Positions 1 through 10,514 of a DNA stretch of 64,000 nucleotides are shown here, one piece after another (the first letter of the stretch is position 1; the number at the start of each line of letters is the position of its first letter). Where the stretch lies: NCBI GenBank assembly GCA_964030475.1, contig CAXIPT010000002.1, positions 1,810,519 through 1,874,518 of the forward strand. Reading direction: 5' to 3'. A model generated the notes under the pieces. That model was not told the origin of the DNA, searched no databases, and worked only from the letters and a program-made list of their open reading frames with translations. The stretch is from Tethya wilhelma. Lineage: Eukaryota; Porifera; Demospongiae; Tethyida; Tethyidae. The position numbers were made by a program, and so were the translations under genes.

Positions 1-1095
1 ATGTTTTACTCTTGCTCACACTCAGTATGATCAAGGGTACATGACTGCAAGAGCAGTATTGTGATCTACATTGGCTATGATATGGATACAGAAGCTTCTT
101 TATTTTGGTGTATTTTAGCAATATTTGATGATCTGTCACTTTCAGGCAGGGTACACCTTTTTTGTGTTTCCAGCAATTTTTTTCCAAACTACTTGCACAC
201 ACTCAGAAATCGGTATTAGGTGTACATCCATGCTCTTTCTGTGCTTCTATATAGCAATCTTTTTTTCTCGAACTACATGCACATGTAATCAAAATGATGC
301 AGAAGACATGACTAGCAAATTTGAGCATACAGTAGTCAGGTTAATCACTTATTATGATATGTGAACTCCCTGTAACTTATAAATTCTAGTATGAAATAAG
401 TCAATGATATCTTAACATCCCATAAAATGTACACACATGTAGACATACAGCTGACGTAAATTCTTAAGACAAACATTAAGCATGCAATGAAATGTAAAAT
501 TAAAGATGGATACATGAGTAAAATGTGGTTACATAAAATGATGGGAATATACATACACTGGCCTATTTTGTACATGTATGACATTGATGAAGAGCTGCGT
601 CAATATTCTGAAGTTGTTTCTTCTATGTAATTTCATAAGAGTGTAAGTGATGCGCATAGTTAGCTGGTTATTGTTTGTAAAGTCTGTGTTACTTGGCTTC
701 TTTGTGCAAACCACTGCTTCTTGGTAGATTGTCCTTCCCAGTTTGAACAGAGATACAATAGATAAAGTCATGATTTTCTACTAGAGTAGAAATTTAATGG
801 CTACCTTCCAGAGTAAGTATACAAATTTTGTATGATGGTTCTTGACAGCTTGATTTGGTATGTCTGAGCTACATGTACTCAGTGATTCAAATGTGGATAA
901 TCATACAATTTAAAATATATATATATGCATTGGCATGATTTCAGTAACATTCACTAGCTCTCATGTTTGTTATCAATATTTAATCTGGCATGTATGCTTG
1001 TTGGAGAGACGTCCCACCTTGTACAATGAATTAGTCAGAGCTAATCTGACCTGAGCTATGTCTCTGTACTACCTACTTTTAATGCAAAAATGATG
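1..1095. other. No gene recognised
   Basis: AT-rich sequence with short ORFs on both strands that show no family signature, no codon bias and no splice-site series. I see nothing supportable here. Confidence 0.5.
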
Positions 1096-1103
1096 GGGCA
1101 GCC

Positions 1104-1190
1104 ATAGGCTCACCACTATCACCTATAGTTTCCCACCTATTCATGGAATCACTTGAGGAAGAAGACCCAAACCTCTGTATATTCTTGTCT
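1104..1190 (+). pseudogene. Penelope-like reverse transcriptase fragment
   Basis: From 1107 one frame reads GSPLSPIVSHLFMESLEEE. This matches the conserved reverse-transcriptase block of Penelope-like elements (normally M-G-S-P-[LF]-S-P-x-[IV]-A-N-x-F-M-E-x-x-E). The leading Met codon is now ATA, and the frame degenerates within about 25 codons. It is a short, dead remnant. It points in the opposite direction to the larger Penelope-like remnant at 3.3-4.2 kb, so the two are separate insertions or an inverted pair. The family is assigned from the motif alone. Confidence 0.6.
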
Positions 1191-1257
1191 CTGGCTTCCT
1201 TGAAGTTGCTCTCAAAACATAACGTGAGCTCCATTATCACAGCTGTTTTGGCCTAAG

Positions 1258-1700
1258 TGACATAGGCCACTAAGTCTGGTCTCAGATCAATGTGAGTAAG
1301 ACTGGGGGGGGGAACTGTTGTCCTCTGACAGGTCAGCAATGACTGACATTTCAGTGGGAACGTGCTTCTTGTAATCAGGACATCATCATGTCTAGTGTTG
1401 TACCTGCATAGATCCAGTGCAACTTGGCCATTGTATAGGATATGGTACAGTGTTTCCCTCTTGCCCAAAGTTTGCAGAGATGGATTTTCCTGAGGCACCT
1501 GGCTCTGTGGCAAAGGCCTCTCTTGCTCTGGTGTATGAGTGAAACTTCACTCGCTGTTTGTCTTTCTTCTGGTTCAGCCTCATCCGAACAGTGTGGTTGA
1601 CGGTACTGTCTTGAGATGTTATCAGTAGCTTGCTTTGCCCACTGGTAGCTATTGGTAGAGGGAGGATGAAAGGGAGAGGTTGAGACCTCCATACTCAAGT
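1258..1700 (-). pseudogene. Decayed retroelement 3' end, endonuclease-like C-terminus
   Basis: Minus-strand frames give LYNGQVALDLCRYNTRHDD followed by a stretch ending IDLRPDLVAYVT. These line up with the better preserved copy at 8635-9042 (KALDLRQYDVRHDAVL, then STDKWPDIVVW). The shared order is Cys/His-containing linker, ALDL-RY-RHD motif, then the PD motif of the C-terminal endonuclease-like fold. The reading frame shifts several times and the catalytic ELT segment is missing, so this copy is dead. A (CT)n tract starts just upstream at 1720. Confidence 0.5.
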
Positions 1701-1719
1701 GGTAGAAAAAGTCTGGCTG

Positions 1720-1823
1720 GGTCTTCTCTCTCTCTCTCTCTCTCTTACATACTCACTCTCTCTCTGACTCAACTCTCTCTCTCTCACACTCACTCACTCA
1801 CTCACACACACTCTCTGATCGAC

Positions 1824-1858
<35 letters not shown>
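1720..1858. repeat. (CT)n microsatellite
   Basis: Impure CT/CA dinucleotide tract, with a pure (CT) run of about 28 bp at its right end. Any Leu/Ser-rich ORF across it is a by-product of the repeat. Confidence 0.9.
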
Positions 1859-1863
<5 letters not shown>

Positions 1864-1889
1864 TTTCAGATTTTGTGCTCATGCTCTAG

Positions 1890-2468
1890 CGATGAAGGTG
1901 ATTTGCAGTTAATTTCTCAAAATTCTACTACTTAAACATGCATTAAAATGGCCTATTTAAATCTTCATTTTCAAATTCTATTGGCTAAGCAAGGTTTCCT
2001 TGGCAATCTATGATGCTACAGCCTATATACGTATGACCACCAATCCCCTCATCCACACTTATTGGACTATATTATATTATTATATAGCCCACCTCTCCTT
2101 TGGGAATTATGTCATGCATCGAGTGTTTCAAAAATAGCGTAATATACCTAATGATCAGCATGGGTCAATAACTTAAGACTTAAAATTTTGGAATGAGGTT
2201 GAGGGATGTGCAAAAATAGTAGTAGAAAGACTAATAATGAAGACTTGAGAGCCAGACTGGCCTAAAGAATATCACCTCTCACCAAGTTCTAACAGTTTAA
2301 AGTTGCCAATATTTATAGTAGAATTCCAACACATTCTTAAGGGTAAATTTGTACTTTAGAGTCATTTGGGATGACATAATAGTGTTATTTCATAATTTTA
2401 TAATAATTAATAAAACATTATTGCACAGAAACAAATTAATTTTCATTCCAAACTAAAGTAGTCAGTAC
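1890..2468. other. No gene recognised
   Basis: AT-rich, without motifs, splice-site series or inverted repeats that I could support. Confidence 0.4.
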
Positions 2469-2860
2469 TCAACATTCTTCATCAAAGGATTCAGAACCTG
2501 ACCCAGAAAAAAAGTCAACAGCTAGTAAGTTCTTGTAGAACTCATGATACACTAAAGGAATGTATGTTATGCCATCAGCTCTTGCAGGTCTTGAAGCTTT
2601 TTGATATTAATCAGACGTGGAGTAGTGTAGAGTGGTGACAGACTAATACGTCCAAGATTAGGAGGGCAACCTGGTGTCTTCCTGCTGACATCTAACACCT
2701 TCCAAGCCTCAAGTGAATTGTAGCTGTATCGATAGAAAATCTGAAATGGCTTATCTTATTTTCAACCACAATCTTTTTTTGCAATAAATTTTCGATAAAC
2801 AATCTCCTCTCTCAAGTTCTCAACAGAAACAAAATCATTTGATTCCATCTGTACTGTAGT
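2469..2860 (-). pseudogene. Decayed transposon-type ORF, family unknown
   Basis: Reading the minus strand from about 2860 to a TGA at 2469-2471 gives coding-like blocks: SNDFVSVENLREEIVYRKF, then IFYRYSYNSLEAWKVLDVS, PPNLGRISLSPLYTTPRLIN, LQDLQELM and IPLVYHEFYKNL. The blocks are joined by at least two stops or frameshifts. The tail (Ile-Pro-x-x-Tyr-His-x-Phe-Tyr-x-x-Leu followed by an acidic end) resembles C-termini of transposon-encoded proteins in sponges and cnidarians. I cannot name the superfamily. It is probably a dead 3' fragment. Confidence 0.35.
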
Positions 2861-3329
2861 AAATAGATTTTTGCTCCTATAGTACAGTTTTCCACAAGAT
2901 TATACCATTCTTCAGGGGAGATTTGTTGATGATACATCACCCCAAGCCTAACTGTTTCCACTCCATCAACATCATTCCAATTCTCTCTGTTTCCACTTAC
3001 ACCTTGAGTATCTCCTTCCTACTCTCTCCACTCACTGCATCACCTCCACTCTCATCTGCTACTTCGCTCACATGTTCACGGCTTTCATTCTCGATATATG
3101 GACTCACTACTCAGGTTACACTCACTGTTACTATCACCAAAAGAACCAAGCAACTTTGTTTTAGCAATTAAACGTGATCTTGAACTCTTTGCCATTATCA
3201 ATCTTCATGCGCACGAGGCAAACTATGATGTCACCTGATTGGTTAGTATTGGGTTAGGCCACTGTAGCTCTATGATTTCAGCTGCCTCCTTCGAAAAATT
3301 GTAGAAATTCAATATTGACGGCATCATGT

Positions 3330-4150
3330 AGACTGATGGTTACTTGTTATGGTAAGGGTATCCTCTTCTGACTAGTCTTTGTGTGAAGACTTCTACCATG
3401 CCTTGAAACTTGTGTTCCATGGTGTTGCTCCAAATGTACCTAATAACTTCTCAGTCCTTTGAAGGTAGCTTTGGTGTGGTTGGAGGTAAAGTGAATGTAC
3501 TGTTAGTCTTTCTGGAAGGTGGTTATGTCCAGTAGGTTAGTCAATGGAAATTCGGGCCTTTGAAAATTGTAAGATCCAGAAAATCTACACAATTCATAGA
3601 ATATTCCTTGGTAAATGTGAGGGAGGGGTGAAAGTTGACAAGTTTTGTGAGGAATTCTAGCAAGGTGTCCAGGTTTGGCCAGATTAGTAAGATGTTGTCT
3701 ATATCTAGCAATTAGAGTTGGTTGGTTGGAATGTGTAACTAGGAATCATCTTCTAACATAAGGATATTGGCAACGGTCACAGAGAAGGCAGCGCCCATGG
3801 ATAGAAATGAAAAGTTATTGTATTAGATGTACTTCTATGATGGAGGTGTCTGTTTTTAAAACACATTTCTTCATAAATGATATCGATACATTCTTGTTGG
3901 GGTATTGATAGTATATTGACGTCAATGGATACCAAGACACCCTTGACCGGTATGTTAATGTCCTTAAAAGTTTGACTGAGTGCTGTTGAATTATGGAGGT
4001 AGTGGGGGTAAGATTGTGGGAACAAGTTGTAACCACAAATTTTGCTACCGGTTTGAGGATGCTGTGATTGGGGGTAGATGGGCATAATTTTTATGAGTTT
4101 AGGGTATTCCCTAAAATAGAGGAATTTGAGACTTTATAGAATAGGTTTTT
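3330..4150 (-). pseudogene. Penelope-like element, reverse transcriptase region
   Basis: In minus-strand order one can read a degraded fingers region, then PHYLHNSTALSQTFKDINIP, VKGVLVSIDVN, IPQQECIDIIYEEM (reverse transcriptase block with the first catalytic Asp), then MGAAFSVTVANILM (the MGSPxSPxxANxFM block), then segments matching ILLIWP-LDTLLEFL, LVNFHPSLTFTKEYS and FLDL-IFKGP. It ends with VIRYIWSNT and MVEVFTQRLVRRGYP. That order is typical of Penelope-like RTs. Many stops and frameshifts make it inactive. The catalytic YxDD-type box is not recognisable. No GIY-YIG endonuclease domain is visible beyond 3330. Confidence 0.7.
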
Positions 4151-5210
4151 AGACCTTGGCGCACCTCTTGTCTCAAACTCATCATTGTATTCCCGACATA
4201 CTGTAAGTGATAAACAACTCCTCCTAAAAAATCAAAGCATATGAGGAACATATTGTAGCTCTCAAAACCTGTGTATATATAGTTTAAAGGTTTTTTTGGT
4301 TGTCCTTAAACATCTTTATTTAAAGTGGGGTTATAATATAATCATTTGTTTGCGTCGAGCATAGTGTACACTATGTTGGAGTTAAGTATGTTAAGTATGT
4401 TCTTTTTAAGTTGTGGAATGGTTGATCGCTGGTAATAGCAATAATCATGATCAACAATCTCAAACGGCATTAGAGGTTGCGTGTCGCTAATCTCAATCAT
4501 TACTGCTGTATTTGCGTATCAATATCGATATATCCATAGCATAATCTTGTGATGTTGCTTGCTATTTCTGGAATATTGCTCTTAACTACCATTAGCGAAA
4601 TGTTGGCTACATATACAACTATGTACATTAACATCATCCTTTCTTCTGCATGCTAGTGATAGCCAGAGCTTGCAAAAGCCAAGGTGAAAAAGCTGATACA
4701 TTTGCAGCTAGAAAAATTGTAGCACCCTGGTACAATACAGGAATAAACCATTCCTAAGAAAACAGTAAAACATAATTAGCTTATTCATGCAAGTACTCCA
4801 CGAACACCCATAAGAATGCGTTAACATTATATGGTTCATAGTTTACCACATCCAAAGGAAATAGAATATTGCTAGCACTGCACTGGTAGCATTTGAAGTT
4901 TGCCAAGCAGCAAAGGTCTAGAATTGCTGGCTTTTGTTGGAAATCCAGGTCAGAAACTATCCCTGTTGTACCCAAAAAGAATATTTTGAAGGTACCTAAC
5001 ATAAATAGCTGCCTTTTGTTGCTCAATTTTGTGTAAAATAATATAGTATAATAGTGCTGGTTTTTGTACTTATTGGTTTGTTGTACAAATATTTGATTGC
5101 TTTATGCCTACACTTCGCTCTGAATGTGACAGTTGCTTGTTGAAAACAAATGTAAATCATGTAAAAGCACGCAGCAGCTGCTCTTAGCAGCAGTACCACT
5201 GGGGGTGGTG
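4150..5210. other. No gene recognised
   Basis: Short ORFs only, including one of 81 codons at 4781-5026 on the minus strand with no recognisable motif. No splice-site series or terminal inverted repeat was seen. Confidence 0.4.
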
Positions 5211-5214
5211 TGTG

Positions 5215-5730
5215 TTATTCAGAAAAATAACTAAGGTACATATACCAAATTCTTTGGATTGGTTGTGTAGTATGCCAAGTAGAGGCACCCTTCTCCTGGT
5301 CAAGATCCATTGCTCGTCTAAATGGGTCCGACAGTTCATGTTTGACAGAATCAGCGGCCTGCTCACACTTTAGTTTGCGAACCTCATCTTTGGCCTTCAG
5401 CTGATCATTAATGACATCTCTGGTGTACTCAAAACTTTGATTGATGATGGCCTGCTTTAGGGGTTCTGTGGCCTTCACAGAGGAAGAGAACTCCACATCG
5501 GCCTGACTGGTAGGGTTTGGCATGGCAATGCCTCCCAGTCTGGCAGGTAAGGCAAGTAGGTTTCGCATTTCATCATCGGGAGGTGGTTGGCTGGTCAGTG
5601 CAGGAATGAGTTTCATTCTAATGGCCGATTCCAGAGGTTGCAGCAAGGGGCCAATGTCTTTAGTGGTACGACTTAGATATGACCATTTACTACAGAAGCC
5701 ATGGGTAAAGGCAGCATGAGGTTGTGTCAT
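5215..5730 (-). pseudogene. Retroelement polyprotein fragment downstream of RT
   Basis: An open 171-codon minus-strand stretch begins with PHAAFTHGFCSKWSYLSRT and continues KDIGPLLQPLESAIRMKLIP, then LLALPARLGGIAMPNPT and ADVEFSSSVKATEPLKQAI. This is the conserved segment that follows the reverse transcriptase domain in a retroelement family abundant in sponges and corals (family knowledge, not searched). The RT itself is absent, and the frame ends in an unrelated tail after about residue 160. The next part of such elements is what is seen at 8470-9042. It abuts the PIF1 helicase remnant, with an imperfect TTGAATGTCAA repeat at the joint (about 5749 and 5766). Confidence 0.65.
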
Positions 5731-5763
5731 TGTGGTGGAGGCTATTGTTGAATGTCAAAGTGT

Positions 5764-7060
5764 CTATTGAATGTCAATGAGTCTTTGTTCCAGAGGTTTA
5801 CAGTAGGCATTACTTTGCAATAAAGAGAATTGGCTGTATAGACCTCCAGCATTGTCTTGCTTTGTTGAGGCAGCAACTGAGCAAGAGTATTTTGCATTGA
5901 TGCGAGCTATTGGTGTTTGGAGTGTGTTGAGTTTATCAATGTTGATCTGAGCTACTTTGTCTTTGTGATAAAATAGATGCACTGCATCACTGAAGTGTGA
6001 CTTATTTACTATTGCTGGTGCTCTTGTTAGTAGAAGTCTCCAATCTTCTTTGTTAATGCCTCCGTTACGTAGTCACATTAGGAGATTTCTGGAATTTAAC
6101 TTAATTGTTCAGGATTTGTCCCTTGCTGTCTTACGTATGACCACTTGGTTGAATAAGCGATAGAGTACAAAACCATGAGCTGTTTCATCATGGGAAGGGT
6201 ATAGTGGACGATCACTTACTCAAGGTAGTTGCGCAAAGTCTCCAATTAGAATTAGTGAATATCTGCCCAAAGGTGGCCACTAGCTTGATGAAATCTTCTA
6301 TCAACCCATGCAATTGCTCTTTGTCCAAGCATAGACACTTCATCAAGGATAATGTAAAGTAGCCAGTGATTTCTGTTAAGATCAGTGTTCTGGTGGCCTT
6401 GAACTGGTAGCTGAAGAGCAGAGTGGATTGTGACACCACCAATTATGAAACCTGCGATACCTGCTGTAGCTGTTAATTTAGGAAACACTTATCAAGTAAG
6501 AGTTGAGCCATACATAAGATTAAATATGACTTGCCAGTTCCAGCTGTTCCCAGGATCATGAGTTTTAATGGTGTTTCACAGTAAGTTGTAAAATGGTTGG
6601 GGAGCTTGAGCCTTATTGCTGTTGAATCCAATTTGGGAAGGAGAATAATTGAGATGGATCTAGTTCATTGGCATCTGATTCCCAGTAATAAAAGTAGTCA
6701 TCAGTGTTGTTTGAGGATTCATGTGTAAATGTAGGATTAAGTTGGAAAAGATGCATCCATTCCTCTTTGTCAAGTACTTAGTTGCCTGGCATTTGCTGTC
6801 TTGTGTGTGACTGTTGGTATAGTTGGGCTCTTTCTAATTCGACTGTAACATTTGTGATGTATGTACTCACATTGTTGCTGGAGAAGAAATGTTGATAGGT
6901 AGAAATGAATGTTTCGATAATTCCTTGTTGGTTGTTCTGGTTCATGTTTTTCTTTCCTTTGGCGTTTTCGTGACAATCTCTGCTGTCGCTGTGCTTCACT
7001 TTCTTGTTGTCTCATTCTGGAGCTAAGTTGGTGGTGCCGCTGTTCAGCAGTTTCTACTTT
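5764..7060 (-). pseudogene. Decayed PIF1-family DNA helicase (Helitron-type?)
   Basis: Minus-strand frames give, in order: an Arg/Gln-rich N-terminus (AEQRHHQLSSRMRQQESEAQ, then RLSRKRQRKEK); a segment with EEWMHLFQLNP and FPNWI; Walker A GTAGTGKS followed by YLILCMAQLLL; TATAGIAGFIIGGVTIHSAL (motif Ia); Walker B LYIILDEVSMLG; a GDFAQLP motif; and a C-terminal region with SDRPLYPSHDETAHGFVLY and INKEDWRLLLTRAP. This is the PIF1 helicase order. Several stops and frameshifts break it (for example between Walker A and motif Ia, and a stop right after QLP). The Arg-rich start and WM-LxxLNP region occur in Helitron-derived and free-standing animal PIF1-like genes. No Rep domain or Helitron ends are visible, so Helitron origin is only inferred. 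Confidence 0.75.
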
Positions 7061-7069
7061 TGGGTGCAC

Positions 7070-7523
7070 ATATCACATTGCCAAACTTTTGAGTCATCGA
7101 ATATAGTCTCACAAAATCACTTGAACTTATCCCTGCACATAGATATGTACCCACTGGTCACAGTTATCATAACAGACTGCTCTGTGATTATCTGCCACAG
7201 GTTAAACATACACTCCACAAGGATATCTTATTGGTCCTGGATTAGGATGTACATCTCCAAGCAGAAGTATCAGAGATGTGACAGCAAAACCTACGTACGA
7301 ACATATTACTTTCATAGTGAAAACATAAGGCTCAGTATTATACTTCACAGTCTCAACTGAGATTTATTACTCTTTTCAGTGTTCTTACCTGTCTCACAAT
7401 AGCGATCAACCGAGGTGTAGAATCAGTTAGTGGACTACGTTAGTATTACCAAAATATGTGCTGCGTAACAAATTTTTCTTCAACTTCAGTTAGGGGCTGA
7501 TAGGCCCGGGACTATATATTTGC

Positions 7524-7526
<3 letters not shown>
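7070..7526. other. No gene recognised
   Basis: A 118-codon plus-strand ORF at 7004-7360 lies opposite the helicase start and shows no motif. The rest is AT-rich spacer leading into a (GA)n tract. Confidence 0.4.
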
Positions 7527-7597
<71 letters not shown>

Positions 7598-7598
7598 A
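7527..7598. repeat. (GA)n microsatellite
   Basis: About 70 bp of GA dinucleotides with one CAGA interruption. The Leu/Ser minus-strand ORF across it is an artefact. Confidence 0.95.
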
Positions 7599-7686
7599 AT
7601 GAATAGGATTTCTTTGTCAGTATCAGCATTATTTGTATAGTAAAAATTTCAAAAAAATAAGTAGTGTAGGAATGGGCAGTGCGGTA

Positions 7687-7687
7687 N
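7687..7687. other. Single unresolved base (N)
   Basis: Isolated N. Others lie at 9327, 21387, 42208, 44627, 47072 and 48987. Several of those coincide with sequence discontinuities, so isolated Ns in this window may mark contig joins rather than a single missing base. Confidence 0.8.
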
Positions 7688-7799
7688 ATTCTGTAGAAGA
7701 TTCTTTTGTGAAACAGAATTAAGTCGATCAAGATGAGGATCACTGACCGCTTCTAGCAAATTGGTCAGGCAAAGTGGTATTCCAAAGACTACCAAAAAG

Positions 7800-8440
7800 C
7801 AAACTGATTGTTCTGGTCACAGTGGGCTATTCATCATGTGAAATAAGTTTGTGTAAATAGGTTTGTGGAAGATGAAAATGAGCACCATCTGGATCAAAAT
7901 TTCACGGTAATGGATGAAGACTCTACTGCCTAAATTTGTAGTGGAAGTCCATAAAGGAACCGGTGAATCATATCCTCCTAATTCACTCTACTAATTATGT
8001 TGCAGTTTGGAAAGATTTCTTTTAGTCACAGATCACCTTGAAGTTGATATTTTCAATTCTCTCTAATTTTGCTATCTTTCAAGATATTTTGGATTCTATG
8101 ATAAAGGATTTACTAATTATCAAGTCCGCCAAGTCAAACCAATTCCTGACGATGTAGAAGATCTTCTTTGGGAAAGGGGAATGTTTGGAGATCCCAATCC
8201 TCAGGCTTTGTTGGATACCCTAGTTTACTATAATTATTGGTATCTTGGTTGTGAACATCGTCATTCTTTTTTCAGTTGACTGTTTGAACCTCCAGTTGGC
8301 AAGACTTATCTGAAATCTTGGTAGTTTATTAATCAGAAAAAATTAAAGTGCCAAAGAGCATTATATGTTAACATCCAATCCTGAAAGTTGCATAGTCAGA
8401 GACCTGAAGATAACTTCTATTTAAAACTCATTTTTAACTG
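7800..8440 (+). pseudogene. Crypton-type tyrosine recombinase (DUF3504-like) remnant
   Basis: Plus-strand frames read LPKFVVEVHKGTGESYPPNS, then LCCSLERFLLVTDHLEVDIF, RYFGFYDKGFTNYQVRQVKP, VEDLLWERGMFGDPNPQALL, DTLVYYNYWYLGCEHRHSFF, FEPPVGKTYLKSW and a tail SQRPEDNFYLKL. The order EVxKxxGxxYPPNxLY, LLWxxGxxGxxxPxxLLxT, then EHRxL is the signature of the DUF3504 domain of Crypton-derived tyrosine recombinases. The usual FGLRxxxEHR segment is shortened to YLGCEHR, so the catalytic Arg appears deleted. Stops at several points also make it dead. It is unrelated in sequence to the second recombinase at 48 kb. Confidence 0.65.
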
Positions 8441-8446
8441 TTGATA

Positions 8447-8469
8447 TGAGAGAGAGAGAGAGAGAGAGA
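8447..8469. repeat. Short (GA)n tract
   Basis: About 23 bp of GA repeats at the junction between the Crypton remnant and the following retroelement fragment. Confidence 0.85.
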
Positions 8470-9042
8470 TGGCTGCTGGCTCATCAGCTGCCATCTGGGC
8501 GGAGGCTGTGACATCTCTACTACCAGAACCATTCAAGTTTGCCCTGAATGCCTCCCACGATACACTAGCCCACAACGCAAACCTCCACCTCTGGAAGAAG
8601 AAGGACACGGACGCCTGTACGGAGCCTTATTCATGTGCTGAACAACTGCAAGAAGGCTCTCGACCTGAGACAGTATGATGTTCGCCATGATGCTGTTCTC
8701 GCCCCTCTCTATGACCATATCAGACAAGCATTGCCAGAATCGACTTCGGCTACAGTGGATCTAACAGACTACCAATTTCCCCAACACATAGTATCAACAG
8801 ATAAATGGCCAGACATAGTAGTCTGGGCTGATTCGTCAAAGCAGATTTGGTTCATCGAACTAACAGTTTGCTTTGAAACAAGCTACCAAGCAGCAGTAAA
8901 TCGTAAGGAAGAGAGATACCTAGACTTGGTAACATCAGCCACTACAGCAGGCTACAATGCTGAGACCATCACGATTGAAGTTGGATCCCGTGGACTCCCA
9001 AAAGAAGAGTTTCACCAAACTAGCATCGTCATTAAACATTGA
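8470..9042 (+). pseudogene. Retroelement 3' end with PD-(D/E)xK-like domain
   Basis: The first frame reads LPEPFKFALNASHDTLAHNA and NLHLWKKK. After a frame change, a 135-codon ORF (8635-9042) starts MLNNCKKALDLRQYDVRHDA and continues YQFPQHIVSTDKWPDIVVWA, then IWFIELTVCFETSYQAAVNR, KEERYLDLV and TITIEVGSRG before the stop. The D-x-x-x-W, (I/F)-E-L-T-V and R-K-E-x-R-Y spacing resembles the restriction-endonuclease-like fold found at the C-terminus of some non-LTR retroelements. The upstream reverse transcriptase is missing, so this is a 5'-truncated copy, as target-primed reverse transcription commonly leaves. The last 135 codons are uninterrupted, which suggests it is younger than the copy at 1258-1700. 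Confidence 0.65.
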
Positions 9043-9868
9043 GAGCAAGCCTCTCTAGAAGCTGCAGGTTACAGCCATAACAGCCTCACACCAGATCTGG
9101 TGTAGCAGAAACAAATGCTCAGACTAACAACCATCATCTGTAACTATTATATAAGTGTATACCTAATGTGTACTATAGCATTACTAATTTGTACTATAGC
9201 GGCTGGAGCCAGGTACCTTACAGGTGCAATGCTTTTGTATAGTGTTATGACCACATGGTCCTGGGGCCTCCACCCCTCATTGATTTGAGTGTACATGCAT
9301 ACAAATCCAATGAAGTTGTTTCTCACNTAAACTGAGTTGTCAGATAGAAACTGTTCAAAATAATTTAATGAGATAGTGGGCCATCCGTTGTTCCCTTTTT
9401 GACAATTGCGAACACATCATCCACGTGTCTCTTCTAACTCCATATTGATTCTTGAAAATAAAATTGCCAAAATTTTATTGCTCGAAAATTTCTAGCTATA
9501 GGGTATCCATGACTAACTGCTCTACTTGAACTCTGACTACAATGAGTATAATATGAAAGGATTGGCCATTGGTTAGTGCGAAGGAGCCAGATGCTATCTT
9601 TATTTCAATTAATTGATAGTGAACAATCTATTTGATGTCTTATCATATCATATGCATGAGTGCATTAGCATACCTCAGGTGAAGCAAAGCAGCAACACAA
9701 ATTTTGTATCTAAAAGATTAGAATCACACAATTGTGGAATTCGTAGTATTACTACACTTCCTCATTAACCCTAATAACTTACTGTTAACCCCCCTTTTTG
9801 TGACATTATAATACATGCATGGTGTCTTCATTGAGATTTAGTTAAGTGTAAACGTTCAGCAAGCTTTA
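9043..9868. other. Intergenic; no gene recognised
   Basis: The 3' flank of the retroelement fragment followed by AT-rich sequence. A CATTATAATACATGC stretch near 9803-9818 could serve as a TATA-like element about 50 bp upstream of the next gene's start codon. Its use is inferred. Confidence 0.35.
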
Positions 9869-10500
9869 ATGAAGTCTTATACTCTTGTCATGACAAGAAT
9901 TGCTCTTACTCTGTGGTTAGCTCTAGTAGCCAACATAGTTCAGTTTAGTAGCACCAACAGTACGTCATTACCACAGCTAGTGGAGTGCACTGCTGGATCC
10001 TGCTGTACCAACCTTACTGGTACGTGTAATGGTGGTGGATCTCCATGCCCTGAGGGAACCACAAGCCTAGTGTAAGTTTATTAACAACACATGCAGTGTA
10101 TGATTTTATTGGAGTCTTTTTGATGTATCACTATAATGATGCATAATTCCACACACCAGATTCTATTTATGTTCGGATCATATATTATGATAATGTAATT
10201 TTATACAATCATTCATGCAGGACCATTAAGACTAGTTTCCATTGTACTAATGGAGGAGCAAAGATTGCAGCAATATTTTCAGCCAGTGGGGCTGATTGTG
10301 AGAGCATTATTAATTCAGTTCCCATTGGATGTAATGGGAGAGAGTTATACTTCTGTGATAAACCTCAACAGTATATCAGAGAAATGAATCACACTACCAT
10401 GGTTGCCATGGGAGACAACGTGCTCCATCCTAAGTCTATGGACAACGCTTTGAACTGTAATGGGAGTACCTTTACTATCATTTTTAAAATGCATTGCTAG
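9869..10500 (+). CDS. Small secreted Cys-rich protein, two exons
   Basis: Exon 1 is 9869-10071, ending at a GTAAGT donor. Exon 2 is 10221-10500, after a TTCATGCAG acceptor, and the 149-bp intron joins in phase 2. The product is about 160 residues. Residues 1-30 form a signal peptide (MKSYTLVMTRIALTLWLALV core, then NIVQFSST), so it is probably secreted. The mature part has Cys in a GSCCTN...GTCNGGGSPCPEGT cluster, then FHCTNGG, ADCES, IGCNG, YFCDK, LNCNG and a terminal MHC, plus several N-x-S/T glycosylation sites. The even Cys spread suggests a disulfide-stabilised extracellular domain. I do not recognise the family. The intact frame and clean splice sites argue that it is real. Its stop lies 14 bp from the putative stop of the converging BEN-like gene. 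Confidence 0.75.
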
Positions 10501-10514
10501 GCTGTCAAAAGAAT

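Noticed and set aside
2923..3171. 82-codon Ser/Leu-rich plus-strand ORF
   Set aside because: Low-complexity composition, no motif and no splice context.
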